Positions 10,394 through 20,774 of a stretch of DNA of 64,000 nt are shown in pieces. The notes under the pieces are model-generated. The model was not told where the DNA came from, made no database searches, and saw nothing but the letters and a program-made list of their open reading frames with translations. Each line of letters starts with the position of its first letter. Positions within the stretch are counted from its first letter, which is position 1. The stretch comes from Tetrapyrgos nigripes. Lineage: Eukaryota; Basidiomycota; Agaricomycetes; Agaricales; Campanellaceae. The position numbers and the translations under genes are program-made. The stretch is from contig JAACJM010000285.1 of assembly GCA_013368315.1 (NCBI GenBank), positions 1 through 64,000 on the forward strand, given 5' to 3'.

Positions 10394-12898
10394 ATGTTTC
10401 TTTTTCTCTTTCTCTTGTTCACACTCTCTTACGCCCTTCCCGTTCCTTTAACAACAGAGTTGATCTCTAAATATGTCGTCGCTCATCATATGGTTGGTAA
10501 CACATTTCCTTACACTATTCAAGGTCAGTCCGGGTCTTTTCTCCTTACGTCCACCTAACCCCTTCGCAGACTGGTTAGACGACATCTCCCTAGCTTCCAA
10601 ATACAACATCGACGGTTTCGCTCTCAACATCGGCATAGACCCATGGCAACCCGACCGTGTCGCTGATGCATACCAAGCCGCTCTTCAATCCGGGTTGGAT
10701 TTTATCCTTGGATATGTCCTCCCTTCCTTGTGCTTCTCCTACCGGCGCACAAGCTTTACGCTCCCTCGTTCTCAAATTCGCTGGTCATCCCAATCAATTG
10801 AGGTATTCAAAAGTCTCTCCGGATCCATTTCCACTCGTATCAACCTTTCCGGGGGAGGCGTGTACGTTTGGACAAGATTCCCCTTTGAATGGATGGAGTA
10901 GTCAGTTTACTCAATATGATGAGTTGAGGGGAAAGATTACTTTTGTCCCTTCGTTTTTTATGGAGCCGAATTCGTTTAATGAGTTTGTGGATGGGGGGGT
11001 TATAGATGGGGATTTTAATGTGCGTGCATACATACATCTCTCTTCTCGTTGTGCTAATGGTTCATGTTTACAGTGGAACGGAGCCTGGTCAGTCGACTTA
11101 ACAACCGCCTCCCAGTGATCTTCGGATACTTCTCTTTCGTCGGCTCTTACCGATTTACTTGGGTTATCGGGGTCTACCTCTGCCCCGGACGCGACGAATA
11201 TTATTCCTCATCTATCTACATTCCTCGGAGGGTTCCTTGGAGGATCTTCAGACGATGCCGCCTCTTCCAATTCCAACCTCGCTTCCAAATGCCAACCAAC
11301 AAACGAAAACAATAGCCTCAACCATATCCTCAGCACTCAGCAAACTCATCGGATCGACGGATGGGGATTTGCTTCATGTCAAGGGGTTGGGCTTGACGGG
11401 AGGGTTCACCATCCAAGAGGTGGCTTGCGTCCTCTTCGTCTTCGCCTTCTGAGAAGAGTGATAGTGAGAGCACGAGTTGGTTTTCGTTTCCCTTCCAGAG
11501 GAAACGAGATGTTGAAAGAGACAAAGGTCAAGGAAACAACAAAATATACAACATTTAATAAGAATGTGAGTCCAACCCAGTGTCCCCCTTCAGTCGTTGC
11601 CCTTCCCCCTTGAATCATTACCCGAATACGAATACAAATACTAACCCACCTTGCTTTCTTCTTATACAGTTCCTCTACACAGCAGACCAACACCTCTACG
11701 CTAAACGTTGGGAGGCTCTCGTCGATACTACTTTCTCGAACAATGGCAATGACGACGCCTCGTCCCCATCCAATCCCTTCAACATCGACATCATCCAAAT
11801 AATCTCCTGGAATGACTATGGCGAATCACATTATATAGGTCCTATCAAGGGGGCTCAGCCTACGGGGAGTGAGGCTTGGACGGGGGGCATGGGGCATGCT
11901 GGTGAGTTGGGGTGTTTTTTTCTTTCTCGCCCACCCTACCCTTCTTATCTTTAACTCTTTGACTCTTTGACTATTTAACTTTATTCTTACTCTTACGCAT
12001 ACTCAATGTCAAATGCTAACAATCTGTCTTTTTCTTTCTTCTGCTTCTATCTATATCTAGCCTGGCTCCCACTTACATCCTACTACGCTTCTGCATTCAA
12101 AAACGGTGGACAATACCCCGACATTTCGAAAGATGAAGACGGGGAGAAGATGATTATGTGGTCAAGAACACATTCTGCTCAAGCTCAAGTAGGTGACCCG
12201 GTGGGGGAAGTGACGGGGAAAGAGTTGGTGAGTGTTCGAGTCCCTTTTTGATTTTTTTTGTTTTTGGTCTAGTGTCCTTTCTGTTTTGTCGTTCTTGTTC
12301 TACGATCCGGCGAGAGAGAACTGGTTACTGACGCCCCCTTATAACGACAGGTTGAAGACACCGTCTGGGTCATCACACTTTTGGCTGAGCCTGCGAATGT
12401 GACGTTTGAGGTCTATGCTTATACACCTTCCTCGTCTTCCTCATCATCATCCAACGCCGCCACCACCACTGACGCTGACGTCGATAACAACATCATCTCC
12501 CAAACATTCTCCGTCCCAGCTGGATTGAGTAAACTTGCTATGCCAATTGGGTTTCCCGACGCCGGTGGGGATGGGGGATACAGAGTTTGAGTGTTCGAGC
12601 GAGAGTTGTTCGGTCTGGGTCTGCTTCGGGTTCGGGTTCGAGTTCGGAGTCCCAAGATACAACAGACACGCTAGTAATGCAACTAGACGCTGGCAATCCC
12701 AACCACTCCTCAAACGCAGGCGACTCAGATTCCAACGCGAATGCAAGAAACGGAGACGCACAGGGACAAGGAGACGGAACTGGAAACAGAGACGGAGACG
12801 CACAGACCCTAGCCTCCTTCGTATTCGTCAAGAACCCAGAAAAGTATAATTATAACGCTTGGGTTGGGTGTGTTAATTCTTCAGGGTTGGGGTGTTGA
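10394..12898 (+). pseudogene. GH71 alpha-1,3-glucanase (mutanase), copy 1, six exons, frameshifted
   Basis: ATG at 10394 gives a clear signal peptide (MFLFLFLLFTLSYA), then KYVVAHHMVGNTFPYTIQ. Exons by GT..AG: 10394-10523, 10570-11019, 11074-11565, 11670-11901, 12061-12227, 12351-12898. GH71 hallmarks: DGFALNIG, DPWQPDRVADAYQAA, DMSSLPC, GEACTFGQDS, WNDYGESHYIGP, and a C-terminal beta module with SQTFSVPAGLSKL and YNYNAWVGC. GH71 enzymes are secreted and cut cell-wall alpha-1,3-glucan. Lesions: a frame change between SGLDF and LSLDMSS near 10700 (shared by the other copies), a TGA at 11116-11118 where other copies read GGG, and a missing G near 12577 that shifts the last exon. It is the only copy with its 5' end and signal peptide intact. 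Confidence 0.9.
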
Positions 12899-13274
12899 TT
12901 TTGGTTTTATGGTGTTGTGGGGAGGGGGGACGAAGAGTGCTCATGCTCTACTGGTAGAGCGAGCCTTCTTTATGAGTTTAATGACGGTCATGACGATGAT
13001 ATGATATCGATGTATACGGTGGGATGTACTTACATAGCAGCAGCGCTGCCTGGTCTGGTCTGGTCTGGTTATCGTCTCATCGTCCATCTTTCCGTTCCTT
13101 TCCTTCTTCCTTGTCATTCTTTTTTCTCTTGCTCTCTTGGTCCTTTTCCTCAATGTCGATGTCATGCCATATTTGTATTTTTAGGATTCTTTTCCATTGA
13201 TGGTTTGTAGCAACTAGCATTGGATTGTATGTACACAGTAAACAGTATAGAATGTGTAGCTGCCGTAGTGTAGT
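12899..13274. other. Convergent intergenic region, GH71 and DUF6535 3' ends, unit A/B border
   Basis: About 375 bp between two convergent genes. It contains GAT/CAT-rich sequence, a T-rich stretch at 13080-13200, and no open frame with a recognisable product. The same spacer recurs at 31850-32271 and 46152-46535, and it marks the joint between units. Confidence 0.6.
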
Positions 13275-13901
13275 TTAATAGTAAGAGCTTGGATGTCCCC
13301 TCACCCATATACTTACATCTTCATGCAGTGAGACAATACATTTTTCCGCCGTTTCGTCACCCTCTCCTTGGACATCCTCTGAGTCCGAGTCCAAGTCCAA
13401 GTCCGAGTCCGACGCTGGAAGTTGTCCGCGGACTTCTAGACATCTCGCAAATAAGGTGCTTTGACCTTCAATCTCCTCCTCCCCTCTGTCAAAGCGACTC
13501 CTGTACTTTTGGATTGCCTCCATGATGGTCTTTGCGCATTCTCGAACTGTGATCCAGTCCCACACAAACACCTGCCTGTGTCCAAAGGGAAACTCAATTT
13601 TGACAAAGAAGCCATAAACAGAAGGATGAACTCGGTCCAGGTAGTTGTCAGGCCCAGCATCTTCAGAAACCATGTCTGTGATGAAATTGGAATATATTTC
13701 GGCAAACCGAATCTGAAGTTTTTCGTTGACTTCAAGATCCGTCGTCCCCCACGGAAATCTAATCTGAGACATGTGAAATAGATTACAGAAATCCAGCTGT
13801 GCGAAAGGTCTGTTCTGGGCAAGCTGGTCAAGCCATTCAGCGTAAAGTGCGACCCACAGAGACGGTCGAAGTGTCTCCCGGGATAATGGAGAAATAAAGT
13901 C

Positions 13902-13906
13902 GTCCG
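13902..13906. repeat. Copia target-site duplication, left
   Basis: GTCCG directly before the left LTR. It equals GTCCG at 20770-20774 after the right LTR. The uninterrupted target is readable in unit C near 32840 (AAGTCGTCCGAAAG). Confidence 0.97.
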
Positions 13907-14276
13907 TGTTGAACTGGCGCATTTAGTTGCAGCCATCAACGTATTCTATGTAGAACAATAGTAGTACTTATATATAGAACAATAAGATTATATAGACAAT
14001 AAAGTGTAGTACGACAATAGTGTACGAAACCAGCATTGTTCTATCCAGTACAATAGAATCTTATTGTTACACTAGTATTAGTTTACATGTATTTGTACCT
14101 CCTAAAAGGTATATAAGGACTTGTAGATAGTCCCCCAAATAACAAGTTTTTACACTTAACCCACATCGCTCAATAAGCCTCTTACTAGCCTTATAAGCTA
14201 ACTCTTATCCCCAGGTAAGTAAGCGTAGTTGCCACTGCGTTTAGTAGTGTACAAGCCGTACCATGCCTGCTTAACA
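13907..14276 (+). repeat. Left LTR of Copia element
   Basis: 370 bp, starts TG, ends CA. It contains a TATA box (TATATAA, 14110-14116) suited to drive the genomic RNA, and a consensus splice donor CAG/GTAAGT at 14214/14215 near its 3' end. Confidence 0.97.
14110..14116 (+). promoter_or_regulatory. TATA box in left LTR
   Basis: TATATAA in AGGTATATAAGG, about 165 bp before the LTR end. The same word lies at 20603-20609 in the right LTR. It probably fixes the U3/R border a few tens of bases downstream. Confidence 0.6.
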
Positions 14277-14290
14277 GGTTATGGGCCCCG
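14277..14290 (+). other. Primer-binding site matching the initiator tRNA-Met anticodon arm (half-tRNA type)
   Basis: GGTTATGGGCCCCG follows the left LTR directly. Its reverse complement, CGGGGCCCATAACC, contains the anticodon stem-loop of initiator tRNA-Met around CAU, not the 3' acceptor end. Drosophila copia is known to prime from a tRNAi-Met cleaved in the anticodon loop, with a PBS starting GGTTATGGGCCC. The 12-base match places this element in that priming class. Confidence 0.85.
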
Positions 14291-14364
14291 AAGGCCCTTG
14301 GGAGCGCCTTCAATGGCTGCAAACCATAGACTTCGCATACTACCTGGATGGCGCCTTCATGGCT

Positions 14365-14425
14365 GCCTGTGGCGCCCTTGTGGCAGCCTGTGGCGCCCTT
14401 GTGGCAGCCTGCGTCGCCTTTCATG
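14365..14425 (+). repeat. 21-bp tandem repeat in the Copia leader
   Basis: The unit GCCTGTGGCGCCCTTGTGGCA occurs about 2.9 times head to tail (the third copy is imperfect) between the primer-binding site and the gag start. It is GC-rich and could form hairpins; its function is unknown. Confidence 0.75.
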
Positions 14426-14613
14426 GCTTGACGATATGTCCAACAGCGCAGGACTTATGTCCAGCTGCAGTTGTTGACAATCTAGGGGTGTAGTCACTGT
14501 CATGGCGCGTTCATCGCTGCCTCTTTACACTTTCACATGGCGCATTTAATGCTGCCTTTTTATTCTGCATATGGATAAATGCTGACAGTTGACTTCCCCA
14601 GATATTATCAAAG

Positions 14614-15640
14614 ATGTCCTCCAACGTCCTGATGACTACTGTACCCGTCTTCGCCGGTGTTGATTTCAACATCTGGGCTGACATCCTTCTCGCCTGGTTG
14701 CAGGCTACTGGACTTAGTTCTGTCCTTAGCACTGACCGCCCTGATGATGCCGAAGTGAGTCTTGTCTCCCCTCTGACTGATGAACACACGGCGGCTCAAG
14801 CTGAGGCTATCACGGCGGCTCAAAAGAAACAGGCTGACTGGGATGAGAAGAATGATAAGGCCATGGGGTCTATCAAACTTCGTCTCTCTCCTCCCGTTCG
14901 TCAGAAAACGTTCGGAATGACTACCGCCAAGGAAATTTGGGTCTTTCTCAAGAAGACCTATGGGAAACCTGGTGTTTCCGCAATCTACACGGATTTCAAA
15001 CGTGCTACCTCCATCACTATCCCCAACGACGCCAATCCTAGCGCTGCGATCGAGCTTATTCGCATGCACTTCGATAGGGTCAGTGCCGCCGGTATCCCCA
15101 CTGATGGCACCTCAGCCACTTCCATTACGAAAGTCGCCAACTTCCTCATCGTTATGTTCATCATCTCCAAACTTCCTCCCAGATATGAGTACCTCATCAA
15201 TCAGTATACTCAATGTTCTATCAAACAGATTGATGGACAAAGTCTTGATGAACTGCAAAACGAGATTGTCAATATTTGGGAATCTCGCCAGGGAGCTTTC
15301 AAGGGGCCTTCAGGGAAAGCCCAAGCCAACCGTCTTTCAGCTGTCAAGCGAAAGGACGGTAACCCTACTTTCCAACAGCAGCAGCAGCAGCGCCCTAGTG
15401 GCAGCAGCAGCGGCGCTAATGGAGCCAGCGGCTCTAACGGAAATAACAAGGGAAAGGGCAAAGGAAAGGGCAAAGGAAAAGCCAATTTCCGTCGTGGAGG
15501 TCGAGCTGGAAAGTTCGAACAGGCCAAGAGACAGGGCCAGGCACATCTCGTCCACGACGACATGTCTCCCATGATGCACACAGTCACCGTCGTCGACACG
15601 CCCGCTGCAGTTGATACCCGTACCAAAAGGGCTATCAACC
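14614..15640 (+). CDS. gag: Copia Gag-like capsid region
   Basis: ATG at 14614 begins a polyprotein with a Copia-type Gag fold. N-terminal: FAGVDFNIWADILLAWLQATG. Middle: HTAAQAEAITAAQKKQADWDEKNDKAMG, then KLRLSPPVRQ and AKEIWVFLKKTYGKPG. C-terminal: basic and Gly/Ser-rich (GSSSGANGASG, then Lys/Gly repeats), which probably binds RNA. I see no CCHC zinc knuckle in the convincing part. The frame stays open to 16158. After about 15640 the overlapping frame looks like the real continuation, so I end Gag there; the exact point is uncertain. Gag packages the RNA into virus-like particles in the cytoplasm. Confidence 0.85.
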
Positions 15641-18600
15641 TTGCACGCGATATTGGCGCTAGACCATCTGACCGGTTCAGATGCCGATATGGCATGCGCT
15701 CAAGGAGAAGATGCCAGCTGGAACGAGGACACTCTGGTGAACACTTCGGAACTCGGAAGTGTGTTTGGTACCACAACGACGGAGTCAGGTGCAAAGGTTT
15801 CTCAGGACATCCGGACACCTGTTCCACTTATCGACCGGATTGCCGTGGATCCTGCTGCCGAGATGATGGAATGCGCAATGTACCTTGGGGAGAGATTCCA
15901 GAACCCCGAGGATCCTCTACACATCTATGGGGAACCTCTCAGAACAGCGCTGAACACCGTTGCCCCAACGGGAACGAGTGGCACTCTTTCTCTTGTCCAA
16001 CGACTTGCTGCAGTCCGCAGCGAGATGCCAAGTGGCTCACAGCCTGCACATCCCAATGGCATGACCACTCAATCCTTGCCATCCAGCCGTGTTGCAAGCC
16101 CAACACCTGGCACGACTTCGACGGGATGGGAATGGCTGACTCCTCATCTCCAAAATGAGGATGGAAGGTACGACGAGCTAATCGACTGGCAGCGAGACGC
16201 AACAATCGGACTAGGAGGGATGGAACTACCCTCCAGGGCGCCAACTCCGAGTTCAATGCCAGAACTCCGGAGCATGTCTCCGAGCCTATCCGAAACCAGC
16301 GACCTCGAGTACATGTCGACTCCGCCATCAATCGGCAAGATGAGTCTTCCTACGTCACCCGTAGAGGACACCGCATCGTACGGAATTCCAAGTCCACGAC
16401 CTTCTACCCCCGTCGTTACCGCCAATGCCGCAAATAATTATGGATGGTCCTTAGACTCCGAACCCTCCGGCTTGGACAACGGTTATCTCAGGTCAGATCT
16501 CAATTCAGATCTTATGAATAAAAGTACTGATGCGCTTTTTCTAGCAGCTCGTAATTTGGAAGCAGGTTCTTCATGTATATATTTATTACATACCGCTCCT
16601 CTGGGTTTGACTACCCCTTTTATTTATAATGATCTGTACACTAGCCCTGGCGGCAATAATAAATATTTATGTGCCTGTGGCACTCTGTTCTCACTATGCC
16701 AGAAGTGTAAGAAAAAGAGATCTGATACTATAAAAATCCACTTCAGTGATGGATGGTTACTTGATTCTGGAGCATCAGCGCATTTTACGTTCGACATCAA
16801 TGACTTTGTTGAATTGAGTTACATAAAACCAATTCCAGTGAAAACTGCCAATGGATTCACGAAGATTCGTGCATCCGGAACAGTCCTGATCTCTCAACGT
16901 AAAAGAGTTATGAAGTTATATCCGGTCTATTACATTCCCGATCTAAATCAACGACTCTTATCTGTTGGTCAATTCTTAAATGACAACATGTTTATGCGTG
17001 GTAACTCCGATCATATTACCATTTCGAGAAATACAACATTCTTGACTTTCTCAAAGCGTATACCGGAAGAAACGCTATACTATCTTCCACACAAATCGAA
17101 AATTGTCGCTTCTAAAGCCAATCTTTTGATTTATCTTATTGACTACGAGACCTTACATCGTCGTATAGGGCATCCCTCTCGTGATGTTCTAAAACATGTC
17201 CGACAACACACCCTTGGCACTCCTGAATTCATTATTCCGAAGGAACTTCCTTTGTGCAAAGGCTGTCTTGAAGGCAAAACTCCCAGACAGGCTTACCCTC
17301 CTAACGAACGACGTGCTACTCGTCCTTTCCAAATTATCCATACGGATTTACATGAATACCCCACGATATCCTACCACAAGTACAAGTATATAATCGTCTT
17401 CTTTGATGATTACACTTCAGATGCTTGGATACGTTTTCTTACAGACAAAAAACAACCACTTACTGCCACTCGCCAGTTCCTTGCGATGGTAGAAACTCAA
17501 TATAAAACGAAAGTCGAACAGTGGATGTCTGATATGGGTGGTGAATTCATCAAAGGCACCTACCGAGAAATGTTACTCGAGAAAGGTGTTAAAATCCTTA
17601 ACAGTGCACCATACATTCATCAACAGAATGGCCGAGCTGAACGCTTTATACGCACTCTAATGGATAAGTCACTGGCGATGATGAAGTTAGCATGTCTACC
17701 TGAATCTTGGTGGGAATATGCTGTCCGTCATGGATTGTATGTCTATCGACGTACTCCCTTACGACGACACAAATGGATAACTCCATTTGAAATGCTTGAA
17801 AAGGAAAAACCACGTATCGATCATTTACGAGTTTTTGGCTGCGGAGCTTATGTCTTTAAACCCGAGGAAACTCGAAAGAACAAACTCGCTTCCAAGTCAG
17901 AACTCATGACATATCTTGGTGTGGCACCAGGAGAACGTGGAAATCTTTTCATGCGTACAAACAATGCGGAATTTACATCACCGCAAGCCGTGTTTGAGGA
18001 AGACTTCTTTCCTCGATGTAAAACTCAATCTCGTAATTCAAAACAACTTCCTATCGAGTCATCGCACGACGATGACACTCCTCTACCACAAACAATTCCT
18101 GACGATGATGATGAAGATTTTCATCATCGTCCTCCTCGCATCCCTTCAACAAGGAGACCTGATCAGCTTCGTGATGACGAACCTGAGCAGGATCCACCGC
18201 CTTCGTCTCCGGATAGTAACTCTGAGCCTAGAAGAACAATAACACCACCGCCAGTGGAGACACCACCTCCTCAGGCACCTCGAAAGCCCAGAGCTCCTAG
18301 ACAAAGACGGCCACCAACAGAACCAACGCGTCGAAGCGAGCGCACTGGTACTGTACCTAAACGATACGGGGATAAACACCCTGTAGAAGTTGAACGTGAT
18401 CTTGAACCTCAAATCGCGGCTGATAAAAGAGCGGAAGCAAAAGCTAAAGCAGAGAGAGACGCTCGGAGAGAACGTCAACAAGCTGCAGAGCAACAGGTTC
18501 CCGGACCTAGTTCTGCATCCGGAAGCGCACCCCAGGGGGAGCAGCAAGCCGAGAGTGATGACTCTGCACGCCCTGAATCAGAAGAAATGGCAGAACCATG

Positions 18601-20293
18601 CCGTGAAGGGGGAGTATCTATAAATTTCTTGCTTATGCAGGCAATTGCTCCTGGAGAAATCGATTCCCACTTGCTTATTCAGAAAGTTATTTCGAAGAAT
18701 GATGGGAATCAACCGAATGTTCGTAATATTCGCGAATGGACATTCAAAGATATTGCTCGCTTACCAATAGCTGAGCAAGAGGAATGGAAAGTCGCTTGCC
18801 GCGAAGAATTAGAGGCTCTTCGCAAGCGCGACACCTATGAATTGGTCGAAAGACCTAAAGATAGGAAAGTTATCAAAAACCGATGGGTCTTCGACATCAA
18901 AACTGATGGTCGTAAAAAGGCAAGACTCGTTGCAAAAGGTTTTTCACAGGTCGAAGGCATAGACTTTGATCAAATATATTCGCCTGTTGTTCGATTCGAG
19001 ACTGTGCGCTTAATCTTCGCTTTAGCTGCACTTAAGGGCTGGCACGTGTCCGGTGTCGATGTCCGATCAGCCTATTTATATGGCTTACTCGATGAAGAAA
19101 TCTATATGGAACAACCGGAAGCTTTTAAAGTAAAAGGACAAGAGCATAAAGTCGTCCGGCTTCTTCGTGCTCTTTACGGACTCAAACAAGCAGGACTTGC
19201 GTGGTGGAAAAGTCTTGATAAGTCCATGGCGGAACTTGATTTTAAACGAATCATTTCCGACGCCGGAATCTTCATTCACAAACGCTATGACGCCAACAAA
19301 AATCTTATTGAAAATTCTATCGTCATTGCTGTAGTCTATGTGGATGACGCTCTATTCTGTGGAGCGAACAAAACCTTAGTCTTACGACTCAAAGGAGACT
19401 TTATGAAGAGATGGGAATGTAGGGATCTAGGCGATGCCAAAGAATTCCTTAGGATGAGAATTACCAGGAAAGGCAGCAAGATCTCTTTAGACCAGTGCGC
19501 TTATCTGGATAAAATCCTAGAAACTTATGGAATGCAAAACGCGAAAGCTTCTGCTACCCCATTACCTGGCAATTATCACCCTCTTCCTCTTCCAAATGAC
19601 ACTCCTGTCAATTATACTCTTCGTCAAAGTTATCAGGAGATAATCGGATCCTTACTCTACTTAATGTTAGGAACACGTCCTGATATCTCCTTTGCTGTTA
19701 CAAAACTTGCGCAATTTGCTGCAAACCCCTCACAAGAACACTACAATAAGGCGAAAGACATTTGCCGTTATCTCGTTGGCACTAGGAAATATGCCCTTGT
19801 GTACAACGGTCGAGGGGGAGAAGGCTTATCAGCCTATACAGACTCTGATTGGGGATCAGATCCTGGAACTCGCAAATCTCAAACTGGCTTCTTTCTACAA
19901 TTAGCCCAAGCACCATTTAGCTGGACGTCTAGACAACAAAAGACAGTTGCTCTATCTTCGACTGAAGCTGAATACATGGCACTTAGTGACTGCAGTCGAC
20001 AAGTCTGTTGGTTCAAGACTCTTCTCAGTGAAATCGAATATCCTCTTCACGCTATTCCAATTTACGGTGACAATCAAGGATCAATTTTTATTGCATCAAA
20101 CCCTGTCACGGATAAGCGAACGAAACACATTGATATTCGATATCATTTTGTTTGAGAAAAAGTCATCGATGAGACAGTCAAGTTATTCTTCATTGAAGGA
20201 AGCAATAACCCTGCAGATCTACTCACTAAAGCTCTTGATCGAGTAAAGTTTGAGAAGTTCAGGAAACAATTAGGACTTCAGTTTTATAATTGA
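15575..20293 (+). CDS. pol: Copia Pol: protease, integrase, reverse transcriptase, RNase H; +1 frame and one internal TGA
   Basis: The frame is +1 to gag and opens at 15575 with no ATG near its start, so it is expected to be made as a Gag-Pol fusion. Counting residues from 15611: protease DSGA at 385-388; GAG-pre-integrase block with HRRIGHPS and CKGC; integrase D579 (HTD), D641 (SDMGGEF) and E677 (GRAER), a DX35E spacing; a Pro/Arg-rich linker; reverse transcriptase with ARLVAKGFSQ and YVDD at 1243-1246; RNase H with YTDSDWGSD and SSTEAEYMAL. TGA at 20153-20155 stands where the family has Arg (HFVREK). The frame then continues with NPADLLTKAL to a stop at 20291-20293. The TGA removes the last 46 codons, so RNase H may be impaired. 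Confidence 0.93.
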
Positions 20294-20390
20294 ATAAATC
20301 GCATCAAAAACGTCGAGGCACTGGATCCCTTCCTTCCATGGCTGCTTACAGCGCCTACCTCTGCTTACGCGCACTACCGTGCTGCTTAGC

Positions 20391-20399
20391 AAGGGGGAG
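20391..20399 (+). other. Polypurine tract of Copia element
   Basis: AAGGGGGAG immediately precedes the right LTR. This is the expected position and composition for the plus-strand primer. Confidence 0.9.
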
Positions 20400-20769
20400 T
20401 GTTGAACTGGCGCATTTAGTTGCAGCCATCAACGTATTCTATGTAGAACAATAGTAGTACTTATATATAGAACAATAAGATTATATAGACAATAAAGTGT
20501 AGTACGACAATAGTGTACGAAACCAGCATTGTTCTATCCAGTACAATAGAATCTTATTGTTACACTAGTATTAGTTTACATGTATTTGTACCTCCTAAAA
20601 GGTATATAAGGACTTGTAGATAGTCCCCCAAATAACAAGTTTTTACACTTAACCCACATCGCTCAATAAGCCTCTTACTAGCCTTATAAGCTAACTCTTA
20701 TCCCCAGGTAAGTAAGCGTAGTTGCCACTGCGTTTAGTAGTGTACAAGCCGTACCATGCCTGCTTAACA
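20400..20769 (+). repeat. Right LTR of Copia element
   Basis: 370 bp, apparently identical to the left LTR, from TGTTGAACTGG to GCTTAACA. Confidence 0.97.
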
Positions 20770-20774
20770 GTCCG
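20770..20774. repeat. Copia target-site duplication, right
   Basis: GTCCG, the partner of 13902-13906. Confidence 0.97.

Larger units (their letters stand above)
1..13274. repeat. Tandem array unit A (left-truncated)
   Basis: First of four head-to-tail copies of a large genomic segment. Order: DUF6535 (minus), truncated GH71 (plus), X 5' fragment (plus), kinase N-terminal fragment (minus), Cdc24-like RhoGEF (minus), V-ATPase subunit d remnant (minus), full-exon GH71 (plus). The left edge of the window cuts the DUF6535 3' end. Corresponding stretches of units A, B, C and D match nearly base for base over kilobases, with scattered substitutions and indels. I did not compute an identity value. 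Confidence 0.9.
13907..20769 (+). mobile_element. Ty1/Copia LTR retrotransposon, 6863 bp
   Basis: Complete element with 370-bp LTRs at 13907-14276 and 20400-20769 (TGTTGA...TTAACA), a 5-bp target duplication, a primer-binding site, a gag-like and a pol frame, and a polypurine tract. Domain order protease, integrase, reverse transcriptase, RNase H is the Copia (Pseudoviridae) order. I see no difference between the two LTRs when read side by side, so the insertion is recent. It lies antisense to the DUF6535-B gene it disrupts. Coding lesions are a frame change between gag and pol and one TGA near the end of RNase H. Confidence 0.97.

Noticed and set aside
13998..14003. AATAAA in the LTR as a polyadenylation signal
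   Set aside because: It lies upstream of the TATA box, on the wrong side of the likely R region.
15640..16158. Cys/His-rich continuation of the gag frame, which looks like zinc fingers
   Set aside because: The overlapping pol frame has better coding character here and continues into the protease. The cysteines do not match a CCHC knuckle.
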